Assembly (NCBI GenBank): GCA_919902965.1
Contig: CAKKSJ010000145.1
Span: 1 to 13,683 of the forward strand
From: Burkholderiales bacterium
GTDB taxonomy: Bacteria > Pseudomonadota > Gammaproteobacteria > Burkholderiales > SG8-39
Length of the DNA stretch: 13,683 nucleotides
Direction: 5' to 3'
Position numbers and translations under genes: made by a program. The notes below the pieces were generated by a model, which did no database searches, had not been told where the DNA came from, and saw nothing but the letters and a program-made list of their open reading frames with translations. How positions within the stretch are numbered: the first letter of the stretch is position 1; each line of letters begins with the position of its first letter. This document shows positions 1-4,976 of this stretch, piece after piece.

Positions 1-346
1 TGATGCGCGCGAGCAATTCCCGCGGGCTGAAGGGTTTTGCAAGGTAATCGTCCGCGCCCATTTCGAGGCCGACGATGCGATCGGTCTCTTCGCCGCGCGC
101 GGTGAGCATGATGACCGGAGTGTCGGCGTCGGCGCGCAGTTTGCGGCACAAGCTCAGCCCGTCCTCGCCCGGGAGCATCAGGTCGAGCACGATCAAATCG
201 ACCTTGCCGCGCGCAAGCGCTGTCCACATCGCCTTGCCATCGGCCACCAGGCCCGCCGTATAGCCGTTCTTGCGCAGGTATTCCCCCAGCAGGCTGCGAA
301 TCTCGGCGTCGTCGTCGACGATCAGGATATGGTCTGGCTTGTCCAT
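1..346 (-). CDS. ompR: OmpR-type response regulator, N-terminal part (runs off the left edge)
   Basis: Reading from the ATG at 346 towards base 1 gives 115 residues with no stop, all of it a CheY-like receiver domain. The acidic pair is Asp11-Asp12, the phosphoacceptor is Asp55 in VLDLMLPGEDG, the switch Thr is Thr82 (LTARGEE), and the conserved Lys is Lys104 in YLAKPF. The LPGEDGLSLCRKLR and RIVGLEMGADDY segments are very like OmpR itself. In this family an AspB-type sensor kinase (EnvZ in the classic pair) phosphorylates the regulator, and a C-terminal winged helix, missing here because the window ends, binds DNA. No Shine-Dalgarno is visible before the ATG, and a promoter at 354-382 would place the transcript start at or next to the start codon. 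The family is certain; orthology to OmpR rather than a close relative is likely but unproven without the DNA-binding domain. Confidence 0.9.
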   Translation of the reverse strand, partial: MDKPDHILIVDDDAEIRSLLGEYLRKNGYTAGLVADGKAMWTALARGKVDLIVLDLMLPGEDGLSLCRKLRADADTPVIMLTARGEETDRIVGLEMGADDYLAKPFSPRELLARI

Positions 347-353
347 AGGGTCA

Positions 354-382
354 TTTATAGCCGCCGGCCTTCACCGTGTGCA
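354..382 (-). promoter_or_regulatory. Predicted sigma-70 promoter of the response regulator
   Basis: On the minus strand, TGCACA (377-382, 4 of 6 matches to TTGACA) and TATAAA (354-359, 5 of 6 to TATAAT) are separated by exactly 17 bases. The predicted transcript start falls at about 347, one base before the ATG at 346, so the message would be essentially leaderless. That agrees with the absence of a ribosome binding site. Prediction only. Confidence 0.42.
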
Positions 383-503
383 GGAACTTTGTAGCCTAGT
401 GTATCAAGGCGGGCTTTTTGCCGCACCGGCGTACAAAAAAGAGGCCTGCTCAATGCGCCGTGCGATGGAATCAAACGGCCGTGATACTTAGCCGGCTCGA
501 TGA

Positions 504-532
504 TTGATTATATGCGCAACTGCCTCTATAGT
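504..532 (+). promoter_or_regulatory. Predicted sigma-70 promoter of the ArsR-family gene
   Basis: The -35 element TTGATT (504-509, 4 of 6) and the -10 element TATAGT (527-532, 5 of 6) are separated by 17 bases. The transcript should start near 539, about 19 bases before the GTG start at 558. This also rules out the TTG at 504 as a start codon, because it is the -35 element. The rest of the 347-557 interval holds the divergent response-regulator promoter and no gene that I can see. Confidence 0.65.
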
Positions 533-541
533 TATACAGAG
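524..541 (+). promoter_or_regulatory. Imperfect 18-bp palindrome over the -10: candidate autoregulatory operator
   Basis: The sequence CTCTATAGTTATACAGAG has perfect CTCT/AGAG ends and internal TA/TA matches. It covers the -10 hexamer and the predicted start of transcription. ArsR-family dimers typically repress by binding AT-rich imperfect palindromes in exactly this place, so autorepression by the gene that follows is the natural inference. Confidence 0.5.
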
Positions 542-557
542 AACCAATGGAGAAGAA

Positions 558-923
558 GTGGAAGAACTCGATCATGCCTTTGACACCGTCGCCTCGGTTT
601 TCAGCGTGCTTTCCGAGCCGACGCGCCTGCGCATCATGCACGTCATCTGCGAACAGGAAAAGACCGTTACGCAGATCGTCGACGAAATCGGCGCGACGCA
701 GACGAATGTTTCGCGCCACCTGAATCTGATGCACCGCAGCGGCGTGCTTGCGCGGCGCAAAGAAGGCAATCAGGTGTTCTACCGCGCCGCCGATGCGGAC
801 ATGGTGGATATCTGCCGCCGGGTGTGCAACCGCATCGCCGCGCAACTCGACGACAGGAAACCGCTGCGTGGCAATCTGCTCCGGCTGATGCCGCAAGCGA
901 AGCAGAAAAAGCGCGCGACCTGA
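558..923 (+). CDS. ArsR-family transcriptional repressor, possible thiol sensor
   Basis: A 121-residue winged-helix regulator. The GTG start is preceded by GGAG at 549-552, five bases away, and gives MEELDHAFDTVAS. Typical ArsR features follow: LSEPTRLRIM near residue 18, the recognition helix TQTNVSRHLNLMHRSGVL (about 48-64), and a wing with RRKEGNQVFYR (66-76). It lacks the CVC metal-binding motif of arsenic or zinc sensors. Its only cysteines are Cys31, early in the fold, and Cys86 and Cys90 in the C-terminal helix. That layout resembles the two-cysteine persulfide sensors (BigR, SqrR, sHdrR), but the first cysteine does not sit at exactly the BigR position, so sulfane-sulfur sensing is a hypothesis. 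It converges with tusA (43 bases between stops), and its neighbours handle sulfur, which supports a role in sulfur control. The last residues are lysine-rich. Confidence 0.85.
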   Translation: MEELDHAFDTVASVFSVLSEPTRLRIMHVICEQEKTVTQIVDEIGATQTNVSRHLNLMHRSGVLARRKEGNQVFYRAADADMVDICRRVCNRIAAQLDDRKPLRGNLLRLMPQAKQKKRAT

Positions 924-924
924 T

Positions 925-945
925 CGCCCGGCAGGGCGGAATTTT
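925..945 (+). terminator. Weak intrinsic terminator after the ArsR-family gene
   Basis: CGCCC (925-929) and GGGCG (934-938) form a five-pair stem around the loop GGCA, followed by GGAATTTT. The stem is short and the T tract has only four bases, so termination may be partial. It lies two bases after the stop at 923, between convergent genes. Confidence 0.4.
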
Positions 946-966
946 GGTCTAAATGCGGAACAGAGC

Positions 967-1194
967 CTATTTCCGCTTGAGGAAAAACTCGAATACCTTG
1001 TCGTTCTCGGTGCTGCTCAGCAACTCGTTGCCTGTCTGCTTGGCGAAGGCGCCGAAATCCTTGACCGACCCGGGGTCGGTGGAGAGGACGCGCAGCACCT
1101 GGCCGGAGCTCATGTCCGTCAGAGCCTTCTTCGAACGCAGGATGGGCAGCGGGCAGTTCAGGCCGCGCGCGTCGAGTTCCTTGTCATAGTTCAC
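967..1194 (-). CDS. tusA: TusA-family sulfur carrier protein
   Basis: A 75-residue protein starting at the GTG at 1194, with AGGAG seven bases upstream on the minus strand. The reading frame continues upstream to an ATG at 1233 but without a comparable ribosome site. The fold signature is complete: LDARGLNCPLPILRSKKAL with Cys14 in the CPLP motif, then the TDPGSVKDFGAFAKQTG segment. TusA proteins carry sulfur as a persulfide on this cysteine and pass it on, either for tRNA thiolation (E. coli) or, in sulfur oxidisers, between dissimilatory sulfur enzymes. YeeE-type thiosulfate importers are often paired with a TusA-like partner (TsuA-TsuB), and the upstream gene on this strand is a YeeE protein. 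A role as cytoplasmic acceptor of imported sulfur is therefore favoured over general tRNA modification. Co-transcription across the 206-base gap is uncertain. Confidence 0.93.
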   Translation of the reverse strand: MNYDKELDARGLNCPLPILRSKKALTDMSSGQVLRVLSTDPGSVKDFGAFAKQTGNELLSSTENDKVFEFFLKRK

Positions 1195-1254
1195 GTTATT
1201 GCTCCTGTCGAATTTGAATTGAAAATTGTGCAAAAACCAGCGTGCTGATGGCGG

Positions 1255-1282
1255 CGGCCGAGGCGGGCGCTTCGCTCGGCCG
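1255..1282. other. Inverted repeat in the gap between the YeeE gene and tusA
   Basis: CGGCCGAG (1255-1262) and CTCGGCCG (1275-1282) are perfect eight-base arms around a 12-base loop. No T tract follows on either strand, so it is not a standard terminator. It could be an RNA hairpin in the leader of tusA that modulates read-through or protects the message. The remainder of 1195-1400 contains no convincing gene. Confidence 0.4.
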
Positions 1283-1400
1283 TCATGCCCTCAAGCACCT
1301 GCTTCGCCCAATGCCACCGGCGTAGCGGAAACCGCGCGCGGCGTGATGCCGGATTCGTTCGGTCAACTCAAGGTACTTTTTTTGATGATGAAATAAGACC

Positions 1401-2630
1401 TTACAGAACGGTGAATTTTTCGGTCGATTCGTTGTAGCGGACCAAGAGATACCAGAGCAGCAGAAAGCCTAATCCGACCAGAAGGGCCCATCCCCAACCG
1501 CCCAGCATGTCGGGCAGATAGGCTTGCACGCCGACCTTGGTAAAATCGATGCCGTCGAGATTCACATCGCGTGTCATCACGTCCCAGTGGTGCAAGATGC
1601 CGGAGAACGTCGAGGTGCTCCAGGCGAAGAAGGCGAGCGCTACCCAGAGCTTGAGATTTCCCTCGGCGGCGCGCCACATGGATCCCGTGGCGCAGCCGCC
1701 GGCGAAGATCATGCCTATGCCGAAGATCAAGCCACCGAATAGCGAGCCGGCCCAGAAAGTTGCCGGAATGGCGATATAAGGATCGATCATTTTCTTCTGG
1801 AACAGCAGCGAGGCCAGCGGAATGGCGAGTGCCAGCGCCAGGATCAGCGCCTTGGTCATGTCACCCTCTGCCGTCATGAAAGGCTCGCGAAAGCCGCGCG
1901 CGAAGCACAGGCGCGAGCGGTGCAGGATGAACCCCAGGGCAAAGCCGCCGATCACGAGGATAGCGCGGCCGGCAATTTTTTCGTCTGCAGCCTGAGCCCA
2001 GATGGAGGTCCAGGTGACAATGGCTGCGACGATGAGTATGCCGATCAGCGGATAGTATGCGCGTGACGAAGGTTTGCCCGACGCGGGGGCCTGCATGCCC
2101 CAACTGATGTTTTCCAGCGTCCAGAGCAGGAGCTTCAGACCGATCGCGGCGCCGGCCATGAGGCCCAGCGCCATTACCCATGCGGCCGGCGAGGAATGCA
2201 CTGCCGGCGTGAAGAAGCCGCCTGTGGTGCAGCCGCCTGCCAGCGTGGCGCCGATGCCCATCAGGATACCGCCGAGCGCGCCCCAGACGTATTCCAGTTT
2301 TGGCGCGCGACTGATGCCGAATTGGCGCGACATCAATGCCGCGGCGAACGCCCCGCTCAGCAGCGTAATATTCGTCAGCGATATGCGGTGCATCAGCGGG
2401 TTTTCGAGCTCGGCACCGATTTTCAGCGCCTGGCCCAGGCCGATTGCGCTGTTGAGCCAGTCGCCCCACAGCCTGATGCCGCCGACTACGCCCCAGAACA
2501 GGCCGCTCATCATCAGCCCGAGTATGACCATCACCAGCAGGACGGCGCCCACGTAGGGCGACCACGGTTCGACGAAAATGCGCTCGTAATCTTCCTTGAA
2601 GCCGTTGCGCCAGAGTGCTCCTTCGCTCAT
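1401..2630 (-). CDS. YeeE/YedE-family inner-membrane transporter (thiosulfate/sulfur transport)
   Basis: A 409-residue, highly hydrophobic protein with two homologous sulfur-transport halves. The first half has AGGCTTGGFF with Cys134, the second AGGCATGSMW with Cys313, and the SRLCFARGFRE segment carries Cys242. In the structurally studied thiosulfate transporter YeeE (TsuA), Cys91, Cys240 and Cys293 form the relay for thiosulfate. The three cysteines here sit in the equivalent motifs by pattern, so thiosulfate or a related sulfur anion is the likely substrate. The ATG at 2630 lies one base past the stop of the cytochrome c gene (2632-2634), with only a weak GGGTG ahead of it. Translation is therefore probably coupled to the cytochrome. 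The SoxT proteins of sulfur oxidisers belong to the same family and are an alternative reading. Frames further upstream only read through the cytochrome gene. Confidence 0.9.
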   Translation of the reverse strand: MSEGALWRNGFKEDYERIFVEPWSPYVGAVLLVMVILGLMMSGLFWGVVGGIRLWGDWLNSAIGLGQALKIGAELENPLMHRISLTNITLLSGAFAAALMSRQFGISRAPKLEYVWGALGGILMGIGATLAGGCTTGGFFTPAVHSSPAAWVMALGLMAGAAIGLKLLLWTLENISWGMQAPASGKPSSRAYYPLIGILIVAAIVTWTSIWAQAADEKIAGRAILVIGGFALGFILHRSRLCFARGFREPFMTAEGDMTKALILALALAIPLASLLFQKKMIDPYIAIPATFWAGSLFGGLIFGIGMIFAGGCATGSMWRAAEGNLKLWVALAFFAWSTSTFSGILHHWDVMTRDVNLDGIDFTKVGVQAYLPDMLGGWGWALLVGLGFLLLWYLLVRYNESTEKFTVL

Positions 2631-2631
2631 T

Positions 2632-3027
2632 TTAGCCACACCCTGCCGGCGCGTCGCCGTCCTTGGCGGACTTGTTGACGTAGGCCTTGACGTCCGCAAG
2701 TAGGTCTTTCTCCGCCACCGCATCGAACTTCGACGCCGCCTTGTTGCTGGCCTTGATGCTGTCGCGAAACTGCTTGCTGAAATAGTGCGTGACCGTGTTC
2801 TTGCCGTGCTTGTCGGCCTGGATGAAGGCCGCCCATTCCGCCTTGGTCTTTTCGTTGGGCCCGATGGCTTTCTTCAATTCGGTCGTGTGGCAGGCGGTGC
2901 ACACGTACCGATAATAGATGCGCCCGCGCTTCCAGTCAGCGTCGGCGGCGTAGGCGGCGCTCGCGATCAGGCTGCCGCCAATCAGGCACAGCGACAGAAT
3001 GCTGATGGGGGATGGTTTCTTGGTCAT
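2632..3027 (-). CDS. Small periplasmic monoheme cytochrome c
   Basis: A 131-residue protein starting at the ATG at 3027, with AAGGAG seven bases upstream. Residues 1-27 are a clear Sec signal peptide (KK near the start, hydrophobic core, SAAYA then ADADW). One haem site is present, Cys43-Cys46-His47 in CTACHTTE. The mature protein contains no methionine, so the usual His/Met coordination of class I cytochromes c cannot apply. His74 (ADKHGK) or His81 (VTHYF) is the candidate distal ligand, or the site is open. A lone Cys130 lies next to the C-terminus. It sits 70 bases after the octaheme gene and directly before the YeeE gene, which suggests an electron donor or acceptor for the octaheme enzyme in the periplasm. 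I do not recognise a named subfamily. Confidence 0.87.
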   Translation of the reverse strand: MTKKPSPISILSLCLIGGSLIASAAYAADADWKRGRIYYRYVCTACHTTELKKAIGPNEKTKAEWAAFIQADKHGKNTVTHYFSKQFRDSIKASNKAASKFDAVAEKDLLADVKAYVNKSAKDGDAPAGCG

Positions 3028-3097
3028 GACGACTCTCCTTGCAAGTATTGATTCTGTACCTCGATTCCCTGCATTTCGCTGCGATCGTTCCGCGAGC

Positions 3098-4600
3098 CTA
3101 TTTCTTTGCGGACATGGGATCGCCTGCATAGCCCAGCGCCTTCCAGTTCATCCTGCCGTCCTTGCCGTGGCAGTCCTGGCAGCTCAATGCGTTCTTGGCC
3201 GGCGCGACCATGTGAGTGATGGGCCAGTAGCTTTCGGTCGCGATAAAATCCACCTTGCCCGAAAACGGCGCGCCGACGTAGGCCATGCCGGCGGCTGCGG
3301 CCTTCTGCCAATTTAAATGGCGGGAAAAAGCGGCATCGTCCTCGCCATACTGGTGCACCACGATCAGGGTCTTGTTCACCGGGTCAAAAGCCTGTTTGCC
3401 GCGCATTATTTTGACCGGCCATATCAGCGACTTTCCGTCACTGCGGCTGCCGTAGAAGTGGTTTATCTGTACCGGTTTGTCGCTTTTTTCGATTTTGTCG
3501 CCAAGCAGCGTGTACCGTACCTTACCGTTGAACCACATATAGTCAGGCGCGACGTTCTCGCCCAGTACGAAGCTGCCTTTGGCAGCGGTATAGGTATCAT
3601 GGCCCTTCTTATCCTTGATGATCAGCTGCTTGCCATCCGGCCCCAACTTGCCGGCCGTGGACCAGTCCCAGTTCATTTTGGTGCTGACGCCGCCGCGCGC
3701 GTAGGCCGGGATGTGGCAGGTCTGGCAGGCCACTTTGCTGGTGTGATCGTTCATCATCGCGATCGTCTTGTGTGGTGCCTGGCCGTGGCAGGACTGGCAG
3801 GTGGCCGGGCTGGTCTTGTACTCCGTGCCGCGCATATGCGGGCCGCCCTTGTCCTGCGCGGTCGGCGCGTAGCGGCTGCCGGGCACCTGGTGGCCTCTGG
3901 TCAGGTGGCAGGTGGCGCAGGCGAAATTGAGCCCGATTGAGTCCATGTGCACATCGACTTCCCTTTCTGGCGATGCGAGTGAGCTGTCCATGTCGCCGTG
4001 CTTGACCCCGTCGCCGCCGCCGCCGTAGAAATGGCAGGCGCCGCAAGTGTCGCGGCTGGTCATACCGACCGCCTGAGCGATCTTCTGCAAATCGATCGGC
4101 TTGACCATTTTGCCCGAGCCGGGCGGATACTCCATCGGCTTGGTGACGACGTTGCCGGCCAGGCCCGACTGCTTGCGGTAGCTGCCGGTAGTGTCGTGGC
4201 AGATCAGGCAGTCGACATTGACTTCCGAAGTGAAGTCGAATGACTTGTCCTTAAAGCCGTAACCAATGTGGCAGGTACTGCAGTTGCTCTGATTGGATAG
4301 CACCGAGGTGCAGTAATTGTTGATGACATGCTTCTTGCCCAGGATCTGGCCCTCCGGGCTCTTGTGTTCCCACTTCCAGTGCAGAGTCTTATGCAGCTGC
4401 TTCGCCGCCTCTGTATGGCAAGTGAGGCAGGCCTTCGTGACTTCCGGTCCCGAGCCGAATTCCTGCTGCAGCGCCTTGAACTTGGTGTGATCGGCGGTGG
4501 ATTTCAGCAGTTTGGCCGAGTCCGGATCGGGCGCGGCAAGCAGCGTAGGGGCGAGAAGTATGGAGGCCAGCAGGGCCGCCATGGCTATTCCAGTGCGCAT
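3098..4600 (-). CDS. otr: Octaheme c-type cytochrome, tetrathionate reductase (OTR) family, copy 1
   Basis: A 500-residue periplasmic multiheme protein. The ATG at 4600 is preceded by AAAGGAG about nine bases away, and residues 1-22 form a signal peptide ending in TLLA before APDPD. Eight CxxCH haem motifs begin at Cys58, 107, 131, 186, 228, 268, 292 and 474, the count and spacing of the Shewanella octaheme tetrathionate reductase family. Other signatures are GYGFKDKSFDF after the second haem motif, CHDTTGSY, CHFYGGGGD, WDWSTAG and the C-terminal THMVAP before the last haem. In the Shewanella enzyme one haem has a lysine as distal ligand; Lys117 in GYGFKD is a candidate here. The characterised enzyme reduces tetrathionate to thiosulfate and also nitrite and hydroxylamine in vitro, so the physiological substrate is not fixed by sequence. 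It is first in a minus-strand operon with cytochrome c and YeeE, behind an FNR-type box. Confidence 0.92.
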   Translation of the reverse strand: MRTGIAMAALLASILLAPTLLAAPDPDSAKLLKSTADHTKFKALQQEFGSGPEVTKACLTCHTEAAKQLHKTLHWKWEHKSPEGQILGKKHVINNYCTSVLSNQSNCSTCHIGYGFKDKSFDFTSEVNVDCLICHDTTGSYRKQSGLAGNVVTKPMEYPPGSGKMVKPIDLQKIAQAVGMTSRDTCGACHFYGGGGDGVKHGDMDSSLASPEREVDVHMDSIGLNFACATCHLTRGHQVPGSRYAPTAQDKGGPHMRGTEYKTSPATCQSCHGQAPHKTIAMMNDHTSKVACQTCHIPAYARGGVSTKMNWDWSTAGKLGPDGKQLIIKDKKGHDTYTAAKGSFVLGENVAPDYMWFNGKVRYTLLGDKIEKSDKPVQINHFYGSRSDGKSLIWPVKIMRGKQAFDPVNKTLIVVHQYGEDDAAFSRHLNWQKAAAAGMAYVGAPFSGKVDFIATESYWPITHMVAPAKNALSCQDCHGKDGRMNWKALGYAGDPMSAKK

Positions 4601-4679
4601 TGTTCCATTCTCCTTTGGTAAAGGCGCCTATGAAGGCTCCTGCAGCGAGTCAGTCAACGGGGAGCGACAGGCATTATTC

Positions 4680-4685
4680 AGTTTA
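4680..4685 (-). promoter_or_regulatory. Predicted -10 element of the octaheme copy 1 operon
   Basis: TAAACT on the minus strand matches TATAAT at four positions. Counting seven bases onward puts the transcript start at 4673, and the centre of the FNR-type box (4714.5) then lies at exactly -41.5, the geometry of class II FNR-activated promoters. The leader before the ATG would be about 72 bases. Confidence 0.5.
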
Positions 4686-4707
4686 GCGCCAGAAACAGAA
4701 ACGAGTA

Positions 4708-4721
4708 TTGATGTGCATCAA
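4708..4721. promoter_or_regulatory. Perfect FNR/ANR-type binding site
   Basis: TTGAT-GTGC-ATCAA matches the FNR consensus TTGAT-N4-ATCAA at every specified base. FNR-family proteins activate anaerobic respiratory genes; DNR and other Crp/Fnr members share the motif, so the exact regulator is not determined. Its spacing suits the minus-strand octaheme operon; the plus-strand gene starts about 260 bases away. Confidence 0.8.
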
Positions 4722-4724
4722 CAT

Positions 4725-4740
4725 ATGCGTACGAACGCAT
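4725..4740. promoter_or_regulatory. Perfect inverted repeat, candidate operator for a second regulator
   Basis: ATGCGT (4725-4730) and ACGCAT (4735-4740) are perfect six-base arms around ACGA. The repeat starts three bases beyond the FNR-type box on its upstream side relative to the minus-strand operon. The regulator is unknown. Such a site could bind an activator or a repressor acting with FNR. Confidence 0.45.
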
Positions 4741-4888
4741 GTAGGCTGTGTCGCCGCAGCCGGTAAAAATGCCAAAGAAAGAATCAGATATGCGCGGCAT
4801 CGCAATGGTTAATTGAACGAATCAAGAATACGATTGCCAATTCGCCTTCGTATGGATGCCAGATTAAGGGCTCGGAAACGCCATTTTC

Positions 4889-4902
4889 TTGAGAATTGTC
4901 AA
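4889..4902. promoter_or_regulatory. Degenerate FNR/DNR-type box ahead of octaheme copy 2
   Basis: TTGAG-AATT-GTCAA keeps the TTGA-N6-TCAA core with the correct 14-base span and perfect inner symmetry, differing from the FNR consensus at the fifth base of each half site. If it works as a class II site, transcription would start near 4937, about 40 bases before the GTG at 4977. The -10 at the expected place (about 4924-4930) is poor, which weakens the case. Confidence 0.45.
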
Positions 4903-4976
4903 ATCTATGCGTCAATCGACTGGCAAAGTTGTCCATGCATTTCTCATCTCGTCAAACAACGCAAGGAGACAAAACA

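Larger units (their letters stand above)
4601..4976. promoter_or_regulatory. Divergent regulatory region between the two octaheme genes
   Basis: This 376-base interval has no gene and is clearly more AT-rich than its flanks. It contains a perfect FNR-type box (4708-4721), an adjacent perfect inverted repeat (4725-4740), a second TTGA-N6-TCAA box (4889-4902), and a Shine-Dalgarno for each gene (AAAGGAG on the minus strand before 4600, AAGGAG at 4963-4968 on the plus strand). Both octaheme genes are transcribed outward from it. Confidence 0.8.

Noticed and set aside
504..557. TTG start at 504 for the ArsR-family gene
   Set aside because: The TTG is part of the -35 element TTGATT, there is no ribosome site before it, and the GTG at 558 has GGAG at proper spacing.
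1211..1227. AT-rich inverted repeat AATTT-N7-AAATT upstream of tusA
   Set aside because: Five-base AT-only arms are too weak to claim, and no convincing promoter could be aligned with it.
1240..1400. Possible small or decayed gene between YeeE and tusA
   Set aside because: Short open stretches exist on the plus strand, but none has a start with a ribosome site or recognisable protein features.
510..4800. Shared ATATGCGC at 510-517 (ArsR promoter) and 4788-4795 (octaheme intergenic region) as a common operator
   Set aside because: The same octamer occurs at 11175-11182 near accA, and the surrounding bases are not conserved, so chance is likely.
4889..4976. Upstream extension of octaheme copy 2 in its main frame (from 4889 or the ATG at 4908)
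   Set aside because: It yields no signal peptide, has no ribosome site, and starts in the FNR-type box. A c-type cytochrome must be exported, so the frameshifted GTG start at 4977 is better.
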